Below are positions 25,473-34,288 of a DNA stretch of 64,000 nucleotides, piece by piece (positions within the stretch are counted from its first letter, which is position 1; the number at the start of each line of letters is the position of its first letter). The position numbers and the translations under genes were made by a program. The stretch is taken from assembly GCF_029626265.1 (NCBI RefSeq), contig NZ_JARUBN010000001.1, positions 7,753,001 to 7,817,000 of the forward strand, given 5' to 3'. Below the pieces are notes generated by a model. That model did no database searches, was not told where the DNA came from, and saw only the letters and a list, made by a program, of their open reading frames with translations. This DNA is from Micromonospora sp. WMMD1102 (lineage in GTDB: Bacteria > Actinomycetota > Actinomycetes > Mycobacteriales > Micromonosporaceae).

Positions 25473-25931
25473 CCCCGGCTGAACCTGAACGCCGATCTGG
25501 CCAAGCTGGGTTCCGCGCCCCGTATTGCGCCGGACGACTCCGCTGCCCGGCAGCTGACCCGGTACGGCACACCGACTGGACACGGCCATCTACCGGTCGT
25601 CACGGTGCACCCGATCGGTGACGGCGTCGCCCCCGGACACGAACGGGTCTACGGCGACCGCGTCGACTCCTCCCGGATCCGCCAACTCTTCGTGAACCGC
25701 GGCGGGCACTGCCAGCACACCGCGGCCGAGGAACTGACGGCGTTGCGCGTGCTGCGGGACCGCGTCGAAACCGGCCGGTGGTCGTCGACGTCGCCGGAGG
25801 TCCTGAACGCCGAGGCAAACCGGATCGGGCCGGAATTCCACGGCATTTACGACTGGCTGCACAACGAGCAGGGCAGCACCGCACCCGCCTTCGCGCGGTA
25901 CCGGCCCGCCCCGTTGCCGCGAGCAGCCTGA
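25473..25931 (+). pseudogene. C-terminal fragment of an alpha/beta hydrolase, cut by the IS3 element
   Basis: An open frame enters from the IS end (LNLNADLAKLGSAPR) without a start codon and runs 153 codons to a stop at 25931. It contains LPVVTVHPIGDGVAP, the strand carrying the catalytic Asp, and LFVNRGGHCQHTAAEE, the catalytic His strand of secreted alpha/beta hydrolases common in actinomycetes. The nucleophile Ser half is missing and is not found on the other side of the IS, so this is a remnant left by deletion or rearrangement. A strong terminator follows. Confidence 0.72.
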
Positions 25932-25941
25932 TCATCCGACG

Positions 25942-25973
25942 AGCCGGGCGGCAGGGAGACCTGCCGCCCGGCT
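25942..25973 (+). terminator. Hairpin terminator after the hydrolase fragment
   Basis: A perfect 14-bp stem (25942-25955 with 25960-25973) with a GAGA loop, then TTCATT. It begins 11 bp after the stop of the hydrolase fragment. Confidence 0.85.
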
Positions 25974-26450
25974 TCATTGCCCGTGGTAGCGCAGGCCGGT
26001 ACGGCGCAGGACGACCCATCGCTCGCCAGGCCGGTCCGCGACGACCGAGCACCAGCGTGGCGCCACCGCAGCGATCAGCTCGCCACCCCGTTCGATGAGT
26101 GAACTCACCGTGGGTTCACCCACCACGATGAGCGCGGACCAGTCGACGTGCGACAGAAGGTTGTCCTCGATCACCCCGAACTGTTCGTCGAGAACCGTGA
26201 CGACGTCGTGCCCGGTGTCCGGCCCGAAACGGACCTCGCCGACGTTCGGCACCTCGTCCTCGACGACCGGGGCCTCGTCGTCGTCGAATTCGAAGCGTCT
26301 TCCTCGTCGTCGCGCTGTTCCGACCAGACGTGCGCCTCGAGCCGGGAGATGCGTTCGCTCAAGGTCGACCGACTGCTCAGCGGTCAGGAGCAGGGTTACC
26401 GTGCGTCCGTGGGCCAGGGTGAAGGTCAGCGCGGCCTTTCGGTAGCAGCC
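25974..26450 (-). pseudogene. Possible hypothetical gene with two compensating frame changes
   Basis: The C-terminal 95 codons (DDDEAPVVEDEVPNVGEVRF through VVLRRTGLRYHGQ) read like ordered protein. Upstream, the same frame becomes Arg-rich nonsense (ARLVGTARRRGRRF), while the neighbouring frame over about 26285-26362 gives a credible helix (SERISRLEAHVWSEQRDDEEDA). Before that the first frame again looks protein-like (LTFTLAHGRTVTLLLTAEQS). This pattern suggests two opposite single-base shifts. No domain is recognised and no good start or RBS is visible; a TTG at 26362 is one option. Confidence 0.35.
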
Positions 26451-26503
26451 CGGGGCGGATGCGGTCGCGGTGCGGCCAGTGTGCCGTCGTGTAGATTTCC
26501 GCC

Positions 26504-28141
26504 GTGGGTTTTGACTGCACGCTGCACGTCGTCGATGAGACGTCGCTAGCGCGGTTCTCAGCTTGGTTCCTGTGTGGAGGACACGTGGATGGTGCGTTCG
26601 GCGCAAGGCTGGACGCATCTCTGCTGGTCGATAAGACCGTAAGCCTGATCGCCGAGGACGCAACGCGTGGCGCGCGTGCGGTTGGCGAGCTCGCGCTGAT
26701 GTACGTGTCTACCGAGACTCCGCACGTGTACAGCCGAGGCTTCGCGCTGTCGCTGTGGAATGACGAGGTCACGGGCGCGCCGCTGCCGACCGGGCTGCTC
26801 GACAGCGTCGAGAGTGCGATCCCGGATGTCGTACGCGAATACCCCGCGATCGCGGGCCGCGTCCCGTGGATGTTCGACGGCAACTACTGCATCGGTCCGT
26901 TCGTGGCCGCGCGTAACGTGCCGCCGCTGCTCACCCACGTCGAGCGCGTCATCGAGGCGATGGTGCCCGGCGAGCGCGGGCCGTACCTGCCGCTGCTCAA
27001 GGTGCTGCGCGTCGCGGCCGCCCGGGGACACGCGTACTGGGAGGGCACCGACATCCCAGTATCGCAGGCGAACGAGGACTGGCTGGCGAGCAACGCGACG
27101 GAGGGGGTGCGCGTCGAGCCGAATCCCGTCGAGGGCATCCTCGTGCGACCAATCGCGATCCGCCACACGACCTGGCTCCTGCATGATGATTGGAAGCTGC
27201 ACGAGGTCGACGTCGCGACGTTTCCCCCGAGGGTGACCACCCACGATGCCATTCAAGTCGTGCTCGCGGCGTTCACGCCGTGGAACACGCTACTGGTCCG
27301 GATCGCGACCGATCCCAATCAACGCCCCTACCGATTCTCATACGCGGAACTACCTGTCGACCCCGCACAGGCGGGGCTGGAATTACAGGCCGCAGCGGTG
27401 ACGGGGCGCCTGGCTGCGCCGCTCGAGCTCGACGTGCCGTTCGAGATCGGCGAGGCGTACGGCACGGCGGGAGGTGTCCTGCTCCTGCCTGAGCGCTACG
27501 GCAACGTCACGACGCAAGGGCCCCACGTGCTGCGCGTCGGAGGCCTCGTGGAACGCGTCGAGGCGCCCGCTCCGACCTGTAAGCCTGGTGACCTCGAGTG
27601 CGGCGCCGCACCGTTCGGGGACGGCTCGCTGCTGGTGATTTGGGACTGTCGGCCGTACCGCTGGGACGGCGGTCGTGCGCTGGTGCCGCTCGGCGATGAG
27701 GAGTTCGGCGTCCCCGACGACCTTCTCGCGACGGTCACGCTTCCCGACGGCTCGATCGTCGGAGGGTTCGGTCGCAAGCTCCTGCGGATCGATCGCGAGG
27801 GCCGGCGTTCCACGGTGCTGCCGCTCACCAACGTCATGGCCGTTGGGAACGGTCCTGGGGACGTGCTGGTGATCATGGAGGGCGATAACCCCGAGGCCGA
27901 CGCGTTCAAGCTATGGTGGCCGGGATCGCGCGAGGTCACCCATGTTCAGCCTGAGGTGCTCGGCCTCGAGTCCCAGCCGACACTCTCATATTACGATCCG
28001 GTCCGCGAGCAACTGGTCGCCATGCGTCCCGGTGCATGGCACGCGGTCGCGTGGGCCACGCTCGCTGCGCTGCCCCGCGTCGATCTGACGACGTTCGAAA
28101 GGGAGCACACGCGGCTCGAGGCCCGAATGAAGTGGCGCTGA
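26504..28141 (+). CDS. Large hypothetical protein, probable two-domain, propeller-like C-terminus
   Basis: 545 aa, not recognised. The N-terminal 200 residues (MGFDCTLHVVDETSLARF.., then a region with GNYCIGPFVAAR) form one unit and resemble large uncharacterised proteins I associate with myxobacteria; this is an impression only. Residues 215-540 contain repeated beta hairpins (GSLLVIWDCRPYRWDGG, LPDGSIVGGFGRKLLRID, GDVLVIMEGDNPEADAFKLW) compatible with a degenerate propeller. It has few Cys, no signal peptide and no membrane segment. The GTG start lacks a clear RBS. It stands alone between IS elements, which suggests it came with mobile DNA. Confidence 0.6.
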   Translation: MGFDCTLHVVDETSLARFSAWFLCGGHVDGAFGARLDASLLVDKTVSLIAEDATRGARAVGELALMYVSTETPHVYSRGFALSLWNDEVTGAPLPTGLLDSVESAIPDVVREYPAIAGRVPWMFDGNYCIGPFVAARNVPPLLTHVERVIEAMVPGERGPYLPLLKVLRVAAARGHAYWEGTDIPVSQANEDWLASNATEGVRVEPNPVEGILVRPIAIRHTTWLLHDDWKLHEVDVATFPPRVTTHDAIQVVLAAFTPWNTLLVRIATDPNQRPYRFSYAELPVDPAQAGLELQAAAVTGRLAAPLELDVPFEIGEAYGTAGGVLLLPERYGNVTTQGPHVLRVGGLVERVEAPAPTCKPGDLECGAAPFGDGSLLVIWDCRPYRWDGGRALVPLGDEEFGVPDDLLATVTLPDGSIVGGFGRKLLRIDREGRRSTVLPLTNVMAVGNGPGDVLVIMEGDNPEADAFKLWWPGSREVTHVQPEVLGLESQPTLSYYDPVREQLVAMRPGAWHAVAWATLAALPRVDLTTFEREHTRLEARMKWR

Positions 28142-28296
28142 ACCTTTCGAAACGCGGCCAGCGGAACCGTCCTCGGCCACACGCTTGTGTAGCTGTCCCG
28201 GTCCCAGCACCACGACGAGCAGGGCGTCAACCTGTACGGTGCCAATACCTGTCGCACCTGCTGTGAGCTGGGACTTCGTGAGGTTGGGGCACCTTC

Positions 28297-28751
28297 GTGG
28301 TCATGGTGTTCCGATTGATCTATCTGGTCGCGATCCGCGTGTTCGACGCTCTGCTCCTCGCCGCTCGCAGCGACCGCGCGGTGCTCGCGGAACTGCTGGC
28401 CCTGCGCCACGAGGTCGCGGTGCTGCGCCGTCAGGTCCACGGCCGACCACGCCTGTCCTGGCCGGATCGGGCGTTCCTGTCCGCGCTGGCCCGGCGGCTG
28501 CCCCGCGCGGTCCGCGCCCACCGGATCGTGACCCCGGCGACCTTGCTGGCCTGGCACCGCCGGCTGGTCCAATGCCACTGGACCTACCCCCACCGTGGCG
28601 GCCGACCACCCGTCAGCGACGAGATCCGCGAGCTCATCCGCCGGATGGCCCGAGACAACCCCCGCTGGGGCCACAAGAGAATCCAAGGCGAACACTGCTC
28701 GGGCTCGGCCACCGTGTCGGCCTCGGCACCATCCGCCGAATCCTGGCTTAA
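28297..28751 (+). pseudogene. Integrase-type transposase, 5' fragment with frameshift
   Basis: The frame from the GTG at 28297 (or the ATG at 28303) encodes the N-terminal half of a widespread actinobacterial transposase: [42 protein letters not shown] and [12 protein letters not shown]. The reading then needs a shift of one base near 28690 to continue as [18 protein letters not shown], ending at TAA 28751. The catalytic core is absent. The IS3-type element begins 12-15 bp later, so the remainder was probably lost around that insertion. Confidence 0.8.
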
Positions 28752-28795
28752 GGTCGCCTCGGCCCTGTCAAGCCCCGGGTTTGATGGAGAGTTGG

Positions 28796-29716
28796 TTAGC
28801 TGGTTTTCAGGGGTGCGGTGACGGGGTGGGTCATCACGTGTAGTGCCTCGTGTTCGGCGGGTGGGACGTGGCCGAGCTCGCCGTGCAGGCGCCGGTTGTT
28901 GTACCAGTCGATGTATTCGACGGTGGCTATCTCCAGGTCGTCGAGCCCACGCCACGGGCCCTTGTTGCGGACGAGTTCGGCCTTGTACAGGGAGTTGAAC
29001 GCCTCGGCCATCGCGTTGTCGTACGAGTCACCCTTGGAGCCGACCGAGGCGACGGCACCGGCCTCGGCGAGCCGCTGGCTGTAGCGGATCGCTCGATATT
29101 GGACTCCCCGGTCCGAGTGATGGATCAATCCGCCCAGGTCAGCGCCTTGATTTTCGCGGCGCCAGATCGCCATCTTCAGCGCGTCGAGGGCCAGATCGGT
29201 GTAGAGCGACGTGGACACCTGCCAGCCGACGATCATGCGGGAGTGCACGTCGAGGACGAACGCGGCGTACACCCAGCCCACGGCGGTGCGCACGTAGGTG
29301 AGGTCAGCGACCCACAGCTGGTTCGGATGCTCCGCGGTGAAGTCACGTTTGATCAGGTCACCGGGGCGTCCCGTCTCGGCTGCGGGCCGGGTCGTGCGCG
29401 GCGACCTGTCGCGCAGCAGCCCGCGTAGCCCGGACTCGCGCATCAGCCGTTCGACCGTGCACCGGGCCACCCGCACCCCTTGGCGGTGCAGCTCATGCCA
29501 GATCTTGCGGGCCCCGTAGACACCGTAGTTCTCGGCGTGGATCTGCTCGATCATCGCGGTCAGTTCCTCATCGCGCCGACAGCGGGCGCTGGCGGGACGG
29601 GTCTTGGCGGCGTAGTAGGTCGACGGTGCGATCTGTGCCGGCGTGTCTTCGAGCGCCCGCAGGACCGGCTGGACACCGTGTTCGACCCGCTGGGAGTCGA
29701 CGAACTCGACCTTCAT
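28796..29716 (-). CDS. IS3 transposase OrfB (integrase core)
   Basis: 306 aa. It has an N-terminal HTH_21 region ([18 protein letters not shown]), then the DDE core: [10 protein letters not shown] (Asp), [13 protein letters not shown] (Asp) and [18 protein letters not shown] (Glu). Catalytic residues are complete. The ATG at 29716 overlaps the stop of orfA (ATGA), so translation is coupled or a frameshift makes the fusion. Confidence 0.94.
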   Translation of the reverse strand: MKVEFVDSQRVEHGVQPVLRALEDTPAQIAPSTYYAAKTRPASARCRRDEELTAMIEQIHAENYGVYGARKIWHELHRQGVRVARCTVERLMRESGLRGLLRDRSPRTTRPAAETGRPGDLIKRDFTAEHPNQLWVADLTYVRTAVGWVYAAFVLDVHSRMIVGWQVSTSLYTDLALDALKMAIWRRENQGADLGGLIHHSDRGVQYRAIRYSQRLAEAGAVASVGSKGDSYDNAMAEAFNSLYKAELVRNKGPWRGLDDLEIATVEYIDWYNNRRLHGELGHVPPAEHEALHVMTHPVTAPLKTS

Positions 29717-30030
29717 CGCGACGGACGGTCCAACTCCGCCGCGAAGAAAGACGCCGCGGACTTCAGGATCTGGTTCGCCCGCCGCAGCTCACGATTCTCC
29801 CGTTCCAACGCGGCGAGGCGTTCGGCATCGCTGCTGGTGGTGCCCGGCCGGTCTCCGGCGTCGGTCTCGGCCTTCTTCACCCACGTACGCAACGCCTCAG
29901 GATGAACCCCGAGCTGACCGGCGATCCGACGGATCGCCCCGGTCGCGGAAGCCGGGTCCCGGCGGGCCTCGACCGCCAACCGGGTCGCACGCTCACGCAG
30001 CTCATCGTTGTACTTCTTCGGTGCGGGCAT
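29713..30030 (-). CDS. IS3 transposase OrfA
   Basis: 105 aa. HTH domain (KKYNDELRERATRLAVEAR, then IAGQLGVHPEALRTWVKK) followed by a leucine zipper (LERENRELRRANQILKSAAS). Typical OrfA length and layout; binds the IS ends and dimerises with the OrfAB transposase. Confidence 0.93.
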   Translation of the reverse strand: MPAPKKYNDELRERATRLAVEARRDPASATGAIRRIAGQLGVHPEALRTWVKKAETDAGDRPGTTSSDAERLAALERENRELRRANQILKSAASFFAAELDRPSR

Positions 30031-30098
30031 CGCTGGTGTTCCTCCCAGGTTTCGATGTCTCCATCAAACCCGGTGCGGAACAGGGTCCGCGAGCGCCG

Positions 30099-30632
30099 CT
30101 ACCGTGGCCAGCCGAGCATGGCCGTGTCGGCGATCTCCTGGAGTTCGTCGGGGCCGAGGCCACCGGCGGCCTGGACGGCGATGCCGAAGCCCACCGTCAT
30201 GACGTACCGGGCGAGTCGCGCCGGATCGGCGTCGGGCGGGAGGTCACCCTCGTCGAGGGCGCGCCGGAAGCGCTCCTCGAGACGTACGCCGGCGTCGTTG
30301 CGCCACTCGACGAGCACCTGGCGGGCGGGTCGACCGTCGTCGCCGGACGCCAGCGCACCCTGGACGGTCAGGCATCCGGAGGGTGCGTCGGGACGGGTCG
30401 TGGTCTGCACCGCGCCACGGAGGAGCGCCTCGGCCACCGCTCGCGCGGTCGGTTCCGTCAGGGCGTACGTCGCGTAGGAGGCCGGTCCCTGGCCGTACCG
30501 ATGGAGGGCCTTGCGGAAGAGCTGTTCCTTGTTGCCGAAGGCCGCGTACATGCTCGTCTTGGTGATTCCCATCGCACCGGTCAGGTCGGTGAGGCTCGCG
30601 CCTTCGTAGCCGCGCGCCCAGAACACCTGCAT
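30099..30632 (-). CDS. TetR-family regulator, N-terminus possibly broken by a 1-bp loss
   Basis: 177 aa from the ATG at 30632. The HTH is intact (SLTDLTGAMGITKTSMYAAF) and the C-terminal ligand domain ends at LGWPR. In the same frame upstream the sequence RRPPRGFDIDEALER is clearly TetR but meets a stop (30696-30698) before any start. In the adjacent frame an ATG at 30703 gives MGEFRRAAVGRP, which would join RGFDIDEA if one C were added to the run at 30668-30671. So either the gene starts at 30632 and lacks its first helix, or a single-base deletion or sequencing error is present. The stop lies 17 bp from the IS3 end. Target unknown. Confidence 0.72.
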   Translation of the reverse strand: MQVFWARGYEGASLTDLTGAMGITKTSMYAAFGNKEQLFRKALHRYGQGPASYATYALTEPTARAVAEALLRGAVQTTTRPDAPSGCLTVQGALASGDDGRPARQVLVEWRNDAGVRLEERFRRALDEGDLPPDADPARLARYVMTVGFGIAVQAAGGLGPDELQEIADTAMLGWPR

Positions 30633-30740
30633 GGCGCGCTCCAGCGCCTCGTCGATGTCGAACCCCCGGGGCGGCCGACGGCGGCCCTGCGGAACTCACC
30701 CATACAGTCAGCGTACTTCTCGGTACAGAACTGTCCGCGG

Positions 30741-31928
30741 CTACGGCTCGTCGTCGGCGTGCCCGGTTCCGGGGCGTCGGTTGGTCGCGGCGGGGTAGAC
30801 GCGGGTCTCGGTGGCCTTGACGGCGACCCAGACCGGTTGGCCGGGTGCGAGGCGCAGTTGGGCGGCGGCCAGCGGGGTGATGTCGGCGGCCACCCCGATC
30901 GCTCCGCCGAGCTGTACCCGCAGGTTGTCGCCGTGCCGTTCGACGCCGGTGACGGTGGCCTGCCAGGTGTTGCGTGGGCTGCCGTCCGGGCGGTTCGAGT
31001 GCAGGGCGACGGCCGACGGTGGGAAGGCGACGAAGACGTCACCGTCGCCGCGTTCGCCGGTGGTGAGGGTGAACCCGGCACCGACGACGATGCTGTGCCC
31101 GTCGGCGTGGCCCCGGTAGAGGTTGAGCCCGACGAGCCGGGCGACGTAGTCGGTGCGGGGCTGGGCGGTGATGGTGGCGGCGTCCCCCTCCTGCACCACC
31201 TCGCCGTGTTCGACGATGACGAGCCGGTCGGCGAGGACGAGGGCGTCGAGCGGGTCGTGGGTGACCAGCAGGGTCGCTCCGGTGTGCGCGGCGAGGTGTC
31301 GCTGGAGCTGGGCGCGGGTGTCGAGCCGGGTGCGGGCGTCGAGCGCGGCGAGGGGTTCGTCGAGGAGCAGCAGCGCCGGGTCGACGGCGAGGGCGCGGGC
31401 CAGGGCGACCCGTTGGGCCTGCCCGCCGGAGAGCTGTCGGGGCTTGCTCCGGGCGTGTTCGGCCAGCCCCATCCGCGCCAGCCATTCGGCGCCGCGCTGC
31501 CGCGCCTGCTGCCGGGGCAGGCCGTGCCGGCGGGGCCCGAACGCGATGTTGTCCAGGGCGGTCAGATGCGGGAAGAGGAGGTAGTCCTGGAAGACCACGC
31601 CGATCGGACGCCGTTCGGTAGGCGTCCAGATCCGCCGGTCCGGGCGGTCGAGAACCCGGCCGGCCACGGTGAGGTGTCCCCCGGAGAGCGGCAGCAGGCC
31701 GGCGAGGGCACGCAGCGCGGTGGTCTTGCCCGCCCCGTTGGGGCCGAGAAGCGCGACGACCTCACCGGCGTCGACGGTCAGCGGCAGGTCGAGCCGGAAC
31801 GTGCCGCGGTGCACGATCAGGTGGGCGTCGAGCACCGGGCCCGCTGCCGCCGGCCCGGACGCGCCACCGCCGCCGGACGCGCCACCGCCGCCGTGCGCGC
31901 CGCCGTACACGGTCAGGTCGGCGGTCAC
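30741..31928 (-). CDS. modC: Molybdate ABC transporter, ATP-binding protein
   Basis: 395 aa. Walker A GPNGAGKTT, Q-loop VVFQDYLLFPHLT, signature LSGGQAQRVALARAL, Walker B LLLLDEPLAALD and switch His in LLVTHDPLDAL. After residue 270 a C-terminal TOBE/MOP-like domain (WQATVTGVERHGDNLRVQL) fits molybdate binding. A Gly-rich insert (GGAHGGGGASGGGGASG) lies near the N-terminus. The GTG at 31928 overlaps the modB stop by 4 bp (GTGA). It powers import of molybdate through ModB, and is the last gene of the regulator-modABC operon. Confidence 0.92.
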   Translation of the reverse strand: MTADLTVYGGAHGGGGASGGGGASGPAAAGPVLDAHLIVHRGTFRLDLPLTVDAGEVVALLGPNGAGKTTALRALAGLLPLSGGHLTVAGRVLDRPDRRIWTPTERRPIGVVFQDYLLFPHLTALDNIAFGPRRHGLPRQQARQRGAEWLARMGLAEHARSKPRQLSGGQAQRVALARALAVDPALLLLDEPLAALDARTRLDTRAQLQRHLAAHTGATLLVTHDPLDALVLADRLVIVEHGEVVQEGDAATITAQPRTDYVARLVGLNLYRGHADGHSIVVGAGFTLTTGERGDGDVFVAFPPSAVALHSNRPDGSPRNTWQATVTGVERHGDNLRVQLGGAIGVAADITPLAAAQLRLAPGQPVWVAVKATETRVYPAATNRRPGTGHADDEP

Positions 31929-32770
31929 GGCGCGGTGATCCAGCGGTCGCGGAGGCTGGCGAGGATGGCGACGGAGACGGTGAGCAGGACCAGGCTGAGC
32001 ACGATCGCGGCTTCCAGATCGGTCTCCAGGGCCAGGTAGACAGCCAGTGGCATGGTCTGGGTGCGGCCGGGGAAGTTGCCGGCGAAGGTGATGGTGGCGC
32101 CGAACTCGCCGAGGGCCCGCGCCCAGCACAGTACGGCTCCGGCGGCGATGCCGGGGGCGACCAGCGGCAGGGTGACGTGGGTGAAGGTGGTCCACCGACT
32201 GGCGCCGAGGGTGGCGGCGGCCTCCTCGTAGCGGGTGTCCGCGCCGCGTAGTGCGCCCTCGACGGCGATGATCAGGAACGGCATCGCGACGAACGCCTCG
32301 GCGAGTACGACGCCGGCGGTGGTGAACGGCAGGGTGATCCCGAAGGTGGCGTCGAGCCAGCCGCCGAGCAGTCCCCGGCGGCCGAAGACGAGCAGCAGGG
32401 CGACGCCGCCGACCACCGGCGGCAGGACGAGCGGGACGGTGACCAGGGCGCGTACGACCCGGCGGCCGGGGAACTCGACCCGGGCGAGCAGCCAGGCCAG
32501 CGGTACGCCGAAGAGCAGGCAGAGCAGGGTGGCCAGGGTGGCGGTCTGTAGCGACAGCCGCAGCGCGGTGACCACGCCCGGATCGGCGAGCCGCTGCGGC
32601 AGCGTGGTCCACGGGGTGCGGACCAGCAGCCCGACCAGTGGCAGCACCAGAAAGAGCAATCCCAGTGAGGCCGGCAGGAGCAACGCGACCGGCACTCGCC
32701 CGGTGCGTCTGGGGCGTGACGGTGGCGCTGCCTGGCCGGGCCGCGCCACCGCGTCGTCGAGCAGCGACAT
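31925..32770 (-). CDS. modB: Molybdate ABC transporter, permease
   Basis: 281 aa with about six membrane segments after a basic N-terminal tail (ARPGQAAPPSRPRRTG). The EAA loop that docks on ModC is visible as YEEAAATLGASRWTTFTHVTLPL near residue 180, with the diagnostic GEFGATITFAGNFPGRTQT of ModB/CysT permeases. The ATG lies 3 bp after the modA stop. It forms the inner-membrane channel for molybdate with ModC. Confidence 0.93.
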   Translation of the reverse strand: MSLLDDAVARPGQAAPPSRPRRTGRVPVALLLPASLGLLFLVLPLVGLLVRTPWTTLPQRLADPGVVTALRLSLQTATLATLLCLLFGVPLAWLLARVEFPGRRVVRALVTVPLVLPPVVGGVALLLVFGRRGLLGGWLDATFGITLPFTTAGVVLAEAFVAMPFLIIAVEGALRGADTRYEEAAATLGASRWTTFTHVTLPLVAPGIAAGAVLCWARALGEFGATITFAGNFPGRTQTMPLAVYLALETDLEAAIVLSLVLLTVSVAILASLRDRWITAP

Positions 32771-32773
32771 CGG

Positions 32774-33571
32774 CTACGGGGCCTGGAACCCGGCAGCGGT
32801 GAGGACGGTCCTGCCGGCGTCGGAGAGTACGTGGCTGACGAACGCCTGGGCGGCGGTCCTGTTGGGAGCGTTCCTGACCACGACGATCGGGTAGTCGTTC
32901 ACCGCTGCGGCCGACTCGGGGAACTCGATCCCGTCGACGTCGGCGGTAGTGGCCTTCGCGTCGGTGCGGTAGACCAGCGCGGCGTCGACCTCGCCCAGTT
33001 TCACCTTCGACAGGGCGGCCTTGACGTCCTGCTCCAGGGTGACCGGGGTGAGTTTCACGCCCGCGGTGTCGAGGGCCTTCTTCGCGGCCGCCCCGCAGGG
33101 CACCTGCTCGGCGCAGAGCGCCACCTTGGCGTCGGGTCCGGTCAGTTCGGTCAGCCCGGTCACCCCGTCCGGGTTGCCCTTCGGCACCACGATGACGAGC
33201 TGGTTGCGTACGAAAGTCGTCGGTGTGCCGTCGCCGTTGCCGGCATCGGTGACGACCTTCATGTTCGCCGGGGCGGCGGAGGCGAACACGTCGGCCGGCG
33301 CGCCCTCGTTGATCTGGGTGGCCAGCGCGGAACTGCCGGCGAAGCTGAACGTCACCCGTACCCCGGGGTTCGCCGCCTCGAAGTCCTTGCCGATCCGGGT
33401 GAACGACTCGGTGAGCGACGCGGCGGCGAAGACCGTGACGTTGCCGGTCAGCGCGGCGCCGCCGGACGGTCGCGGGCCGGCGGAACCGTCCCCGCCGCCG
33501 CAGCCGGCCAGTGCGACCAACGCCGAAGCGGTGAGGCCGGCCAGGGCGGTGCGGAACCGTCGTCCTCTCAC
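32774..33571 (-). CDS. modA: Molybdate-binding lipoprotein
   Basis: 265 aa. A lipoprotein signal peptide ends at the lipobox LVALAGC, so the protein is anchored outside the membrane. The mature part starts with NVTVFAAASLTESFT, the ModA hallmark, and contains FSFAGSSALATQI and GAPADVFASA, loops that contact the oxyanion. The GTG at 33571 overlaps the stop of the regulator gene by 4 bp. It delivers molybdate (possibly tungstate) to ModBC. Confidence 0.94.
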   Translation of the reverse strand: MRGRRFRTALAGLTASALVALAGCGGGDGSAGPRPSGGAALTGNVTVFAAASLTESFTRIGKDFEAANPGVRVTFSFAGSSALATQINEGAPADVFASAAPANMKVVTDAGNGDGTPTTFVRNQLVIVVPKGNPDGVTGLTELTGPDAKVALCAEQVPCGAAAKKALDTAGVKLTPVTLEQDVKAALSKVKLGEVDAALVYRTDAKATTADVDGIEFPESAAAVNDYPIVVVRNAPNRTAAQAFVSHVLSDAGRTVLTAAGFQAP

Positions 33572-34035
33572 GAGCCGGTCCTTCCGCTGCTGACCGCGGG
33601 TGTCCCGCTACCTGCCGTGGATGTTCCCCTGCTGACCGCAGGTGTCGTGGGCCGTTCCACGACGACCGTGGTCGACTTGATCACTGCCACCGCCACCGAA
33701 CCGACCTCGAGACCGAGATCGTCGGCCGCCTCGCGACTCAGCAGCGAGACCAGCCGGAACGGGCCGGCCTGGATGTCCACCTGCGCCATCACCGCGTCCT
33801 TGACCACGGCGGTGACGATGCCGCGCAGCCGGTTACGCGCCGACGACCCGTCGGTACGGCCGTCGGGACCAGTGGCCTGCGCGCGCACGAACCCGGCGAG
33901 GTCCACCCCGTCGATCATCCGGTGGCCGTGCTCGTCCCGACTCGCCGGCAGCCGTCCGGCGTCGATCCACCGCCGCACCGTGTCCACGCTGACGCCGAGC
34001 AACTCGGCCGCCTCACCCATCCGGAACACCGTCAC
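33568..34035 (-). CDS. HTH-MOP molybdenum-responsive regulator
   Basis: 155 aa. Residues 1-50 are an excisionase/MerR-like helix-turn-helix (FRMGEAAELLGVSVDTVRRW). Residues about 68-130 are a MOP/TOBE domain that binds molybdate or molybdopterin (SARNRLRGIVTAVVKDAVMA, VSLLSREAADDLGLEVGSVA). The tail TPAVSRGTSTAGSGTPAVSSG contains a short repeat. It is first in the operon with modABC, coupled to modA. Such fused proteins are common ahead of mod genes in actinomycetes and probably sense cell molybdate; whether it represses the operon is inferred. Confidence 0.87.
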   Translation of the reverse strand: MTVFRMGEAAELLGVSVDTVRRWIDAGRLPASRDEHGHRMIDGVDLAGFVRAQATGPDGRTDGSSARNRLRGIVTAVVKDAVMAQVDIQAGPFRLVSLLSREAADDLGLEVGSVAVAVIKSTTVVVERPTTPAVSRGTSTAGSGTPAVSSGRTGS

Positions 34036-34288
34036 GCCGTCAACCTAGCCGACCGCAACTGCCCCGGTCCATCGGCCAAATCTGCCGTATCCGCGATAGC
34101 CGTTCCCTTGTGGGGGTCGCAGTTGCACGGTGACGGATCGGTTGCGGTTCGAGGTTGGGCGGGGCCATGCCTCCGATGGCTCGCCCGCGATGACGACGCG
34201 GCCTCGAAATCCACCCGACTTCATTTATAGTTGTCGATGTGTTCGCCCAGGCGTCCGGTCCCATCCGCACCCGAGTCAGGACAGAGCC

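Larger units (their letters stand above)
28766..30082. mobile_element. IS3-family insertion sequence (second copy, a different subgroup)
   Basis: Terminal repeats at 28763-28790 and 30058-30085 match at 24 of 28 positions (both contain CCGGGTTTGATGGAGA), with the IS3-typical TG..CA ends at 28766 and 30082. It encloses orfA and orfB on the minus strand. No target duplication is evident because the flanking CCC/GGG are part of the symmetry. Its repeats and proteins are unlike the copy at 24.2 kb. Confidence 0.9.

Noticed and set aside
29643..32039. 798-aa plus-strand reading
   Set aside because: It crosses IS ends, the TetR gene and modC antisense; composition is Gly/Arg-rich without motifs.
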